Shown piece after piece: positions 6,260 through 12,459 of a DNA stretch of 16,132 nt. Source of the DNA: CF-161 sp035259145 (GTDB taxonomy: Bacteria > Chloroflexota > Dormibacteria > Dormibacterales > Dormibacteraceae). The stretch is from the NCBI GenBank assembly GCA_035259145.1, contig DATFWQ010000209.1, forward strand, positions 1 to 16,132, written 5' to 3'. Position 1 is the stretch's first letter, and each line of letters starts with the position of its first letter. The translations under genes were made by a program, and so were the position numbers. The notes under the pieces were generated by a model, which was not told where the DNA came from, did no database searches, and worked only from the letters and a program-made list of their open reading frames with translations.

Positions 6260-7294
6260 ATCTCATTCGCTGCAGACGTCAAAAGTGAGCTGGCGGGGCT
6301 TACTCCCGCCCGCCCGTGTTGCCAGCTCAGCGAGCTGCTGGGCATCTTCTACGCCTCGAAAGGCCGGGTGATTCGAGCCGGCGACGGCTACGCAGCCTAT
6401 TTCCCGCTGCTGCGAAATACCGCCGCTCGCAAGGTCGTCCGCCTGGCCCGGCTGCTGGGGGGCATCGAGGCCAAGTATCAAGCCGCGCGGAGCGCCAAGC
6501 AGATGACGTTTTTCGTCGAGCTGCCGCTTCCGCGCGGGCTGGAGCAGCACTTTGGACTCTCCGCCGCCAAGAGCTGCCCGGAGCCGTCCTGCGACCGCAA
6601 GGCGATGCTCCGCGGCCTGTTCATAGGCTGCGGCTCCGTCAACGCCCCCAGCGCCCGCTACCACCTCGAGATGGTGCTTCCGAGCCTGGGCTGGGCGACG
6701 GTGCTGGCGAAGCTCCTCACCGAGCGGGGCGTGCGCGCCGGCGTGACGGAGAGGGCCGGTCACCCTGTTCTGTATGTAAAGGACGGAGACGGCATCGTCC
6801 GCATGCTGTCGCTGATGGGGGCCTCCAGGGCGGTGATGGAGTTCGAGAACGTGCGGGTCGTGCGGGAGGTCAGCGGCCAGGTCAACCGGCGGCTCAATTT
6901 CGAGACTGCCAACATCGACAAGACCATCAGCTCTGCGATGCGCCAGGTGGCGGCAATTGAGGAGCTCGAGCGCGGCGGCCGCTTCGCTGGATTATCGGCC
7001 GCGCTGCGCGAGGTGGCCCAGGCGCGGCGTGCGCATCCCGAGCTGAACCTGGCCGAACTGGCGGCGGGGATGCACCTGTCCAAGTCGGCCGTCAACCACA
7101 GGCTTCGCAGGCTGGTGGAGATCGCCGAGGGTGCCGGCGAGCCGGTAGACGAGGAACCGGTGCCAGGCGGGGAGAAGACGGTCAACGGGCTGACCGGGGA
7201 GAACGGTCAGCGTCCCTCGACGACGCCTCTACTGGCGGGCGAGGGGGGGCAGCCGGCCCGAGCGGCCTCGGCGGTCGGAGGCAGGGTGGCGTAG
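6260..7294 (+). CDS. whiA: Sporulation/cell-division regulator WhiA (likely ATC start)
   Basis: WhiA is a DNA-binding regulator with a degenerate LAGLIDADG-endonuclease fold and a C-terminal helix-turn-helix. Family features: SFAADVKSELAGL at the N-terminus, the paired-Cys PCCQLSELLGIFYASKG, CDRKAMLRGLFIGCGSVNAP, YVKDGDGIVRMLSLMGA, and the WhiA signature RRLNFETANIDKTISSA. The HTH is LAELAAGMHLSKSAVNHRLRRL. The family normally begins M-S-F-x-x-x-V-K-x-E-L; here that Met position is ATC (Ile) at 6260, preceded by a perfect ribosome site. There is no ATG, GTG or TTG in frame between the promoter and this codon. If the ATG at 6179 were used, the protein would gain 27 non-homologous residues. A tail of about 52 residues rich in Gly, Ala and Pro follows the HTH, from about 7136. 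WhiA heads the glycolytic block, as in many Gram-positives, and is divergent from the E1 operon. Confidence 0.92.
   Translation: MSFAADVKSELAGLTPARPCCQLSELLGIFYASKGRVIRAGDGYAAYFPLLRNTAARKVVRLARLLGGIEAKYQAARSAKQMTFFVELPLPRGLEQHFGLSAAKSCPEPSCDRKAMLRGLFIGCGSVNAPSARYHLEMVLPSLGWATVLAKLLTERGVRAGVTERAGHPVLYVKDGDGIVRMLSLMGASRAVMEFENVRVVREVSGQVNRRLNFETANIDKTISSAMRQVAAIEELERGGRFAGLSAALREVAQARRAHPELNLAELAAGMHLSKSAVNHRLRRLVEIAEGAGEPVDEEPVPGGEKTVNGLTGENGQRPSTTPLLAGEGGQPARAASAVGGRVA
7214..7245 (+). repeat. Inverted repeat within the WhiA C-terminal tail
   Basis: CCCTCG (7214-7219) pairs with CGAGGG (7240-7245), and inside it CGCC (7224-7227) pairs with GGCG (7234-7237) around a 6-nt loop. The encoded piece (PSTTPLLAGEGG) has the flavour of translated palindromic repeats found in high-GC genomes. 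A second short dyad, GGTCA with TGACC, lies just upstream. No second copy of the repeat was found in this window. Confidence 0.35.
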
Positions 7295-7307
7295 GCTGAG
7301 GCTCCAG

Positions 7308-7332
7308 GCCGCGTCCCCCCGTGGGGCGTGGC
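7308..7332 (+). terminator. GC-rich hairpin after whiA (weak or factor-dependent terminator)
   Basis: GCCGCG (7308-7313) pairs with CGTGGC (7327-7332) including one G-U, and CCCC pairs with GGGG inside, with one bulged T and a CCGT-type loop. It sits 14 bp after the whiA TAG. No T-run follows, so it may be an mRNA-stability or pause structure rather than an intrinsic terminator. Confidence 0.35.
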
Positions 7333-7369
7333 CCGATGTCCCACGTGTAAGAGGCTGCTCCGGACTGGG

Positions 7370-7375
7370 TAGTCT
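7370..7375 (+). promoter_or_regulatory. Possible -10 box before gap
   Basis: TAGTCT fits TAnnnT and resembles the TAGACT boxes before whiA, secG and R2lox. It would give a leader of about 50 nt ahead of the gap ribosome site. No good -35 was seen. The rest of 7295-7429 shows only the GC hairpin and a CACGTG palindrome near 7342-7347. Confidence 0.25.
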
Positions 7376-7429
7376 CTACAGGCACCACGCGCCCACGGCG
7401 CTGACCGAACGCTATCGGAGGCAGTCTGC

Positions 7430-8440
7430 ATGTCAATTCGGGTCGGGATCAACGGGTTCGGCCGTATCGGCCGGAACGTCTTCAGGGCGGCCCACAAGCT
7501 CAACCGCGATATCGAATTCGTCGCCGTCAACGACATCGGCGACGCCTCAATCTTTGCTCACCTGCTGAAGCACGACACGGCGCTGGGCACCTTCGAGCCG
7601 AGCGTCGAGGCACGCGGCGACGCCATCCACGTGAACGGCCAGGTGACCAGGTTCCTCTCGGTGCGAGATCCGGGCGATCTACCCTGGCGCGAGCTCGGAG
7701 TCGACATCGTGGTGGAGTCGACCGGTCTCTTCACCGACGCCAACAAGGCCCGCCGGCACATCGACCCGGCCGGTGCGCGAAAAGTCATCATCTCGGCTCC
7801 GGCGACAAACCAGGACTACACGGTGGTGATGGGCGTCAACCACAAGGCCTACGACCCCAGGACGCATCACATCGTCTCCAATGCCAGCTGCACGACCAAC
7901 TGCTTCGTGCCGCTGGCCAAGGTGCTGAACGACAGCTTCGGGATCGAACGCGGCATGATGACCACGATCCACGCCTACACGTCGGACCAGCGACTCCAGG
8001 ACCTCCCCCATAAGGACCTGCGCCGCGCGCGAGCCGCCGCGGACAACATCATCCCCACCTCCACCGGCGCCAACCGTGCGGTGGCAGAGGTGCTGCCCGA
8101 GCTGTCGGGTAAATTCGTCGGCATGGCCTTCCGGGTGCCGGTCCTCGACGTGTCGGTTGTCGACCTAAGCGTCGAGCTGCAGAAAAGTGCCGCCGTCGAG
8201 GACATCAACGCCGCCTTCGACGAGGCGGCCGGCGGGGAGCTCAGCGGGATCCTGGCCGTGACCCGTGAGGAGCTCGTGTCGTCAGACTTCAAGAACGACC
8301 CCCACTCTTCGATCGTGGATGCACCTTCGACCCTGACACTCGGCAGCCGTTCCGCGAAGGTCATCTCCTGGTACGACAACGAGTGGGGCTACAGCTGCCG
8401 CATGGTCGATCTGATCTCCTACATGGCCGAGCGCCTCTAA
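7430..8440 (+). CDS. gap: Glyceraldehyde-3-phosphate dehydrogenase, type I
   Basis: Catalyses the NAD-linked, phosphate-dependent oxidation of glyceraldehyde-3-phosphate to 1,3-bisphosphoglycerate in the cytoplasm. GINGFGRIGRN (residues 7-17) binds the dinucleotide, and the Asn-Asp pair at 34-35 (AVNDIGD) fits NAD preference, as in glycolytic enzymes. The active site SNASCTTNC places the nucleophilic Cys at 154, with the partner His at 181 (TIHAYTSDQ). STGANRAVAEVLPEL and SWYDNEWGYSCRMVDL are standard. The 336-residue length is normal. The start is ATG 7430, with GGAGG eight bases upstream (7417-7421). It follows whiA and precedes pgk, tpiA and gpmA, the usual glycolytic order. The 143 bp to pgk is unusually long and structured for an operon joint. 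Identification is secure. Confidence 0.98.
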   Translation: MSIRVGINGFGRIGRNVFRAAHKLNRDIEFVAVNDIGDASIFAHLLKHDTALGTFEPSVEARGDAIHVNGQVTRFLSVRDPGDLPWRELGVDIVVESTGLFTDANKARRHIDPAGARKVIISAPATNQDYTVVMGVNHKAYDPRTHHIVSNASCTTNCFVPLAKVLNDSFGIERGMMTTIHAYTSDQRLQDLPHKDLRRARAAADNIIPTSTGANRAVAEVLPELSGKFVGMAFRVPVLDVSVVDLSVELQKSAAVEDINAAFDEAAGGELSGILAVTREELVSSDFKNDPHSSIVDAPSTLTLGSRSAKVISWYDNEWGYSCRMVDLISYMAERL

Positions 8441-8455
8441 GGAGGCTGTAGAGGA

Positions 8456-8587
8456 ATGGCGCCGAGAGATCGGTCGGCGAGGTGGTCTGAATGCACCCGG
8501 TCCGCCGACTCGGGGTCCCCGCGAAACCCGTGGGTTTCGTGGGGTGGGGAACACCGGAGCGGGCGCGGTAGCGGTAGAGGACGTTGA
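8456..8587 (+). CDS. Possible 43-residue leader ORF coupled to pgk
   Basis: The gap-pgk spacer contains an ORF starting at ATG 8456, with GGAGG at 8441-8445 (10 nt spacing) and AGAGGA directly upstream. It encodes 43 residues rich in Arg, Ser, Trp and Gly (begins MAPRDRSARWSE). Its TGA at 8585-8587 overlaps the TTG start of pgk as TTGA, the same kind of overlap seen as GTGA at rapZ/epimerase and tpiA/gpmA. A strong hairpin lies inside it. No known family is recognisable, and the composition could equally be random GC-rich sequence. A role as a translated leader controlling ribosome delivery to pgk is inference. Confidence 0.3.
   Translation: MAPRDRSARWSECTRSADSGSPRNPWVSWGGEHRSGRGSGRGR
8517..8544 (+). 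other. Strong hairpin in the gap-pgk spacer
   Basis: The 13-nt arms 8517-8529 and 8532-8544 pair completely (one G-U), closing on a tiny loop. A second dyad lies upstream: GTCGGCG (8473-8479) with CGCCGAC (8503-8509). No T-run follows, so transcription termination is unlikely. RNase processing, differential stability of gap and pgk messages, or ribosome control fit better but are unproven. Confidence 0.55.
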
Positions 8588-9822
8588 AGGCCTCGTACCA
8601 GTCCCTGGACCTACGCGGGAAGCGTGTACTCGTCCGGGAGGACCTTAACGTGCCGCTGCAGGCCCGGTCGAGCCGCAACGCCTCGGCTGGAGGCGCCGGA
8701 GGGGAGCGCTCGGCGCCGCCGGGAGATGACATCCTCATCAGCGACGACAGCCGCTTGCGGGCTGCGCTGGGCACCCTGCGTGACCTCTCCGATCGGGGGG
8801 CTCGCGTCATCGTCATGTCCCACCTGGGCCGGCCCAACGGCCGCCGGGTGCCAGAGCTGTCGCTCCGGCCGGTCGTTCGGCGGCTGGCCGAGCTGCTGGA
8901 GCGGCCGGTCGCCTTCGCCGATGACTGCGTGGGCCCGCCCGCCCAGCAGGCCGTAGCTCGCCTGGGCGAAGGCGACGTGCTCGTGCTCGAGAACGTCCGA
9001 TTCCACCCCGGCGACGAGGACAACGACCCGGAGTTTGCCCGCGAGCTCGCGGCTCTCGGCGACGTGTACGTCAATGACGCGTTCGCCGCCTCCCACCGGT
9101 CGCACGCTTCGGTCGTCGGGGTGGCCGCGCATCTTCCGGCCTATGCCGGTCTCCTGATGCTGGCCGAGCTGGAGGCGCTGCACCGGGCGCTGGACGAGCC
9201 TCGCCGGCCGCTCATCGCGATCGTCGCCGGCGCCAAGGTGTCGACCAAGGCCGGTGTCCTGCGCTTCCTGCTGCCGAAGGTGGATTCTCTCCTGCTCGGC
9301 GGTGCGATGGCCAACACCTTCTTCAAAGCAGAAGGCAAGCAAGTCGGCGCCAGCCTGGTGGAGGACGAAGCACTCGACACGGCGCGAGAGGTGCAGCGAC
9401 AGGGCACCGGCAAGCTGGAGCTGCCGGTCGACGCCGTCTGCGCCCGGGCAGTGGAGCCAGGGGAGGACACCATCGTGCGTCCGGTGGATGGTGTCGACGA
9501 CGGCTGGATGATGCTCGACGCAGGGCCCGCCACCGTCCGCCACTTCGCCGAACGCCTGCGTGGCGCCGGCACAGTGGTCTGGAACGGACCGGTCGGCGTC
9601 TTCGAGATTGCTGAGTTCAGCGAGGGCACACGGAGGCTGGGGGAAGCTGTCGCGGATTCCGGCGCGTACTCGCTGGTAGGGGGCGGCGACACGGCAGCCG
9701 CAGTTGCGGCGCTGGGGCTGACAGGGCGCTTCTCCCATGTGTCGACCGGGGGTGGTGCCACGTTGGAGTACATGGAAGGGCGCGAGCTTCCCGGCGTGGC
9801 CGTGCTGCGGGATCGGTTTTGA
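8584..9822 (+). CDS. pgk: Phosphoglycerate kinase with N-terminal loop insertion
   Basis: Transfers phosphate from 1,3-bisphosphoglycerate to ADP. The N-domain substrate residues are present: RGKRVLVREDLNVPL (residues 11-25), the Arg in ISDDSRLRAAL (57) and SHLGRP (79-84). C-domain nucleotide-site motifs are also present: WNGPVGVFE, GGGDTAAA and STGGGATLEYMEG. The start is TTG 8584, the first start in this frame and directly before the conserved SLDLRGKRVLVR. The only ribosome-like site (GAGGA) is 2 bp away, too close to be good, so coupling to the small upstream ORF may matter. Length is 412 against a usual 390-400. The excess is an Ala/Gly/Ser-rich insertion between NVPL and ISDD (about residues 26-50), where most family members have a 3-5 residue turn. 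The gene overlaps tpiA by one base (TGATG). Confidence 0.97.
   Translation: MKASYQSLDLRGKRVLVREDLNVPLQARSSRNASAGGAGGERSAPPGDDILISDDSRLRAALGTLRDLSDRGARVIVMSHLGRPNGRRVPELSLRPVVRRLAELLERPVAFADDCVGPPAQQAVARLGEGDVLVLENVRFHPGDEDNDPEFARELAALGDVYVNDAFAASHRSHASVVGVAAHLPAYAGLLMLAELEALHRALDEPRRPLIAIVAGAKVSTKAGVLRFLLPKVDSLLLGGAMANTFFKAEGKQVGASLVEDEALDTAREVQRQGTGKLELPVDAVCARAVEPGEDTIVRPVDGVDDGWMMLDAGPATVRHFAERLRGAGTVVWNGPVGVFEIAEFSEGTRRLGEAVADSGAYSLVGGGDTAAAVAALGLTGRFSHVSTGGGATLEYMEGRELPGVAVLRDRF
8659..8736 (+). other. Palindrome-bearing insertion segment in pgk
   Basis: This stretch encodes the extra loop (QARSSRNASAGGAGGERSAP and following residues). It contains a perfect 7 bp inverted repeat, GGCGCCG (8692-8698) and CGGCGCC (8711-8717), with AGCGCT between. 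In-frame insertion of a small palindromic element is one explanation; slippage expansion of a GC-rich linker is another. Confidence 0.5.
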
Positions 9823-10613
9823 TGGCGGGCCGGGTCCGGCAGCCCTTACTGGCCGCCAACTGGAAGATGAACCCACTGGCGGCGGCCGACGCCGTCGAGC
9901 TCGCCCGCGGCGTCAGTCGCGCGGCGAGCGAGCACGCCTCCCTTGTCGAAGTAGCGCTGTTCCCGCCCTTTCCCTGGCTGCTTCCCGTGTGGGATGCACT
10001 GAAGGGCACTGGCGTCGAGCTGGGCGCGCAGGACTGCTTCTGGGAACGGGCCGGTGCATTCACTGGCGAAGTTTCGCCGGCGATGCTGGCCGGATGGTGC
10101 GCCTGGGTGATCGTCGGGCACTCCGAGAGGCGTACGCTCTTCGGCGAGACCGACGAGCAGGTCGCCCTCAAGGCGGCAGCCGCGATGGAAGCCGGTCTGA
10201 GCGTGATCGTCTGCGTGGGCGAGAGCGAAGAACAGTTCGCCGCCGGCCACACGGAGCAGGTGGTAAGTGGACAGCTCGACGTCGCACTGCGCCGGCTGGC
10301 GGCGTCTGGCGCAGACCGGCTCGTGGTCGCCTACGAGCCGGTCTGGGCCATCGGGACCGGCCGCAACGCCGAGCCGGCGCTCGCCCACAGCACGATGCGT
10401 CTGGTCCGGCAGAGGCTGGAGCGGGCGTTCGGTCCTCGCGCCGCGTCAGTACGCGTCCTGTACGGTGGCAGCGTGAACGCCGCCAACGTCACGGCGTACG
10501 CGCAGTTGGAGTCATGCGACGGCTCCCTCGTGGGCGGCGCCAGCCTGAAGGCCGAGGAATTCTCGAGAATGATCGCGGCGGTGGCAGCCGCCTCGGGCAG
10601 CCCTGCCACGTGA
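9822..10613 (+). CDS. tpiA: Triosephosphate isomerase
   Basis: Interconverts dihydroxyacetone phosphate and glyceraldehyde-3-phosphate. All TIM-barrel active-site elements are visible: LLAANWKMN with the substrate-binding Asn and Lys near residues 12-14, GHSERRTLFGET with the electrophilic His, AYEPVWAIGTGRNA with the catalytic Glu and flexible loop, then YGGSVNAANV and GGASL, which bind phosphate. The 263-residue length is slightly above the typical 250. ATG 9822 shares one base with the pgk stop (TGATG). A TTG at 9819 is also in frame, but the ATG fits the family better. The stop overlaps gpmA as GTGA, so pgk, tpiA and gpmA form a tightly coupled unit. No anomaly was seen. Confidence 0.98.
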   Translation: MAGRVRQPLLAANWKMNPLAAADAVELARGVSRAASEHASLVEVALFPPFPWLLPVWDALKGTGVELGAQDCFWERAGAFTGEVSPAMLAGWCAWVIVGHSERRTLFGETDEQVALKAAAAMEAGLSVIVCVGESEEQFAAGHTEQVVSGQLDVALRRLAASGADRLVVAYEPVWAIGTGRNAEPALAHSTMRLVRQRLERAFGPRAASVRVLYGGSVNAANVTAYAQLESCDGSLVGGASLKAEEFSRMIAAVAAASGSPAT

Positions 10614-11359
10614 CCGCCCGACTGGTCCTGTTGCGCCACGGCGAGAGCGAGTGGAACGCTCTGGACCTCTTCACGGGCTGGGTGGACGTGGGGCTGAATG
10701 AGAAGGGTCGGGCCGAAGCAGCGCTTGCCGGAGAGCTCCTGCGAGACCGGAGCCTCCTGCCGGACGTGCTTCACAGCTCGGTCCTTCGGCGGGCGATTCA
10801 GACGTCAGACATCGCGCTCGACGTCTGCGACCGCCACTGGATCCCGGTGCGCCGGTCGTGGCGCCTCAACGAGCGCCACTATGGTGCCCTCCAGGGCAGG
10901 AGCAAGCGGCAGACGCGAGAGCGCTATGGCGCCGAGCAGTTCATGCTCTGGCGCCGTTCCTATGACACACCGCCACCGCCGCTGGATGGGGAGGCCCTGG
11001 AAAGGGAGGCTCGGGATCCTCGCTACGCGATCATCCCGGACGAGCTGCGTCCGCGAACCGAGTGCTTGAAGGACGTGGTCGCCCGCCTGCTGCCGTACTG
11101 GTACGACGCGATCATCCCGGACCTGTACGAGCGCCGGGTGGTGCTGGTCTCGGCTCATGGGAACTCGCTGCGGGCGCTGGTCAAGCACCTGGACGGGATA
11201 TCTGACGAGGAGATCGTCGGCCTCAACATCCCCACGGGCGTGCCGCTGCTGTACGAGCTGGGTTCAGGCCTGAAGCCGTTGCGGCGTGGCGGCGAGTATC
11301 TCGACCCGGATGCCGCCGCGGCCTCGATCGAGGCAGTGAGGAATCAAGGTCGAGGCTGA
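10610..11359 (+). CDS. gpmA: 2,3-bisphosphoglycerate-dependent phosphoglycerate mutase
   Basis: Interconverts 3-phosphoglycerate and 2-phosphoglycerate through a phosphohistidine. The N-terminal LVLLRHGESEWNALDLFTGW carries the RHG motif with the phosphorylated His. LNERHYGALQGRSKRQT holds the catalytic Glu, and SAHGNSLRALVKHLDGIS the second His. LNIPTGVPLLYEL is the usual C-terminal segment. At 249 residues it matches the dPGM family exactly. The reading frame extends far upstream through tpiA, but the true start is the GTG at 10610, which overlaps the tpiA TGA by 4 bp and puts the first strand at residue 4. It completes a glycolytic run lacking only enolase and pyruvate kinase nearby. The assignment is secure. 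Confidence 0.97.
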   Translation: MTARLVLLRHGESEWNALDLFTGWVDVGLNEKGRAEAALAGELLRDRSLLPDVLHSSVLRRAIQTSDIALDVCDRHWIPVRRSWRLNERHYGALQGRSKRQTRERYGAEQFMLWRRSYDTPPPPLDGEALEREARDPRYAIIPDELRPRTECLKDVVARLLPYWYDAIIPDLYERRVVLVSAHGNSLRALVKHLDGISDEEIVGLNIPTGVPLLYELGSGLKPLRRGGEYLDPDAAAASIEAVRNQGRG

Positions 11360-11414
11360 GTGAAGGTGCGCGACCTGAAAAAGAGTAGGTTTCACCCTTG
11401 AGGAGGTTCGTTTG

Positions 11415-12035
11415 ATGGCATTTACGCTACCGCCGCTGCCCTATAGCTTCGATGCGCTCGAGCCGTACATCGACGCACAGACCATGGAGATACACCACGA
11501 CCGGCACCACGGCACTTACGTCACAAACCTCAATGGCGCCGTCGACAAACACCCCGAGCTCGGCAGTCGCACGCTGGAAGCCCTGCTGAGCGACCTCGCC
11601 GGTGTGCCCGAGGACGTGCGCACCGTCGTTCGCAACAACGGCGGCGGCCACTACAACCACTCGATCTTCTGGGAGATCATGGGACCGAACGGCGGTGGCG
11701 ATCCGACCGGCGACATCGCCGGGGCGATCAGCGAAGCCTTCGGAGACTTCGCGAGCTTCAAGGACGCGCTGACAAAAGCGGCAGTGGGCCAGTTCGGCAG
11801 CGGCTGGGGCTGGGCCTACCTGTCGGGCGGGAAGCTCACCGTCAAGGGGTTCCCGAACCAGGACAACCCGATCATGGAAGGAGGCGTGCCGATCTTCGGC
11901 ATCGACGTCTGGGAGCACGCCTACTACCTCAAGTACCAGAACAAGCGGGCGGACTACGTCGGAGCCTGGTGGAACACCGCGAACTGGAGCGCAATCAATC
12001 AGCGCCTGACAGCCGCCCGAGCGACGGCGAGGTAA
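11415..12035 (+). CDS. sodA: Superoxide dismutase, Mn-type (Mn/Fe family)
   Basis: Dismutes superoxide to oxygen and hydrogen peroxide. The 206-residue length is typical. Metal ligands are His27 (EIHHDRHHGTYV), His82 (GGHYNHSIFW), Asp164 and His168 (DVWEHAYY). The NNGGGHYNH pattern together with Gln149 in NQDNP points to the manganese form, since the iron form usually has its active-site Gln in the first segment; cambialistic use is possible. ATG 11415 has AGGAGG at 11401-11406, eight bases upstream. The TTG at 11412 would add one Met-like residue and is less likely. No signal peptide, so cytoplasmic. A possible TAGGTT -10 (11386-11391) lies in the 55 bp spacer after gpmA, so it may have its own promoter. 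A hairpin follows the stop. Confidence 0.97.
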   Translation: MAFTLPPLPYSFDALEPYIDAQTMEIHHDRHHGTYVTNLNGAVDKHPELGSRTLEALLSDLAGVPEDVRTVVRNNGGGHYNHSIFWEIMGPNGGGDPTGDIAGAISEAFGDFASFKDALTKAAVGQFGSGWGWAYLSGGKLTVKGFPNQDNPIMEGGVPIFGIDVWEHAYYLKYQNKRADYVGAWWNTANWSAINQRLTAARATAR

Positions 12036-12059
12036 CGGGATAGGAGATCGAGCCGGCGA

Positions 12060-12080
12060 AGGGGCGCCTGCGGCGCCCCT
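12060..12080 (+). terminator. Terminator-like hairpin after sodA
   Basis: Nine perfect pairs (12060-12068 with 12072-12080) close a TGC triloop, 24 bp after the sodA stop. The following bases are CTCGCT rather than a T-tract, so termination may be partial or of the U-poor kind common in high-GC bacteria. Confidence 0.6.
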
Positions 12081-12084
12081 CTCG

Positions 12085-12191
12085 CTAGATGATCGATTCG
12101 GATTGGCGGCGAGAGATTCGGAGGCCAGGTGCCCCCGAGATGGGGTGCATGGGCGCCGAAGATCCGTCGACGGTCCGGATCAATCATCTAG
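12085..12191. repeat. 107 bp near-complete palindrome between sodA and secG
   Basis: The 18 bp ends 12085-12102 and 12174-12191 are inverted copies matching at 16 of 18 positions, both bounded by CTAG. Pairing continues inward through most of the element: 12105-12111 with 12165-12171, then TTCGG (12117-12121 region) with CCGAA, down to a terminal stem TGC-CCCC with GGGG-T-GCA around 12130-12149. A transcript across it would form one long, imperfect hairpin. It could be a MITE-like or other mobile palindrome, a structured RNA, or an operator region, because its right end overlaps the secG -10 box. No second copy is in the window. Confidence 0.6.
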
Positions 12192-12194
12192 ACT
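12167..12194 (+). promoter_or_regulatory. Putative secG promoter, near-leaderless
   Basis: TCGACG (12167-12172), 16 bp spacer, TAGACT (12189-12194). The predicted start near 12200 is about 6 nt before the secG ATG at 12207, which has no Shine-Dalgarno. The -10 overlaps the end of the palindrome. Confidence 0.4.
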
Positions 12195-12206
12195 CACTCA
12201 CGTTCT

Positions 12207-12458
12207 ATGGACAGAATTCGCAATGCTCTCGTCATCCTGGAGGTGATGGTTGCCATCCTCCTGATGGCGGGAGTGTTGCTCCAGACGCCCAAAGCAACCG
12301 GATTGGGGGGGACCATCGGAGGCGGCGACGGCGGGCTGGGCGGGGGCTACCGCACCCGGCGTGGCCTGGAGCGCCAGCTCTACTACACGACCTGGGTGCT
12401 GGCCGGAGTCTTCTTCGTCGTGTCCGTCGCCAACATCTGGTTCCAGACCCACAAGTAA
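12207..12458 (+). CDS. secG: Protein translocase subunit SecG
   Basis: Small membrane subunit of the SecYEG translocon. The 83-residue product has the family layout: a first transmembrane helix (about residues 8-25, LVILEVMVAILLMAGVLL), then the signature LLQTPKATGLGG with a Gly-rich cytoplasmic loop (GGGDGGLGGGYRTRRG), and a second helix (about 58-78, TTWVLAGVFFVVSVANIW). Length is typical (70-90). The start ATG 12207 lacks a ribosome site and lies just after a TAGACT box, suggesting initiation on a near-leaderless mRNA. secG downstream of the glycolytic genes is common in high-GC Gram-positives. The next gene begins one base after its stop, so the lipoprotein it encodes is made from the same message as a component of its export machinery. 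Confidence 0.93.
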   Translation: MDRIRNALVILEVMVAILLMAGVLLQTPKATGLGGTIGGGDGGLGGGYRTRRGLERQLYYTTWVLAGVFFVVSVANIWFQTHK

Positions 12459-12459
12459 G

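Noticed and set aside
8611..9876. 421-residue open frame on the minus strand opposite pgk
   Set aside because: It is the antisense shadow of pgk; no motifs, no ribosome site, and pgk is certain.
9737..10609. Long N-terminal extension of the gpmA frame through tpiA
   Set aside because: The upstream part is Arg-rich nonsense overlapping tpiA; the dPGM family length and the GTGA overlap fix the start at 10610.
12361..12459. Start of the solute-binding protein inside secG at 12361
   Set aside because: It would bury the lipoprotein signal 33 residues in; GTG 12460 gives a proper signal peptide and lipobox.
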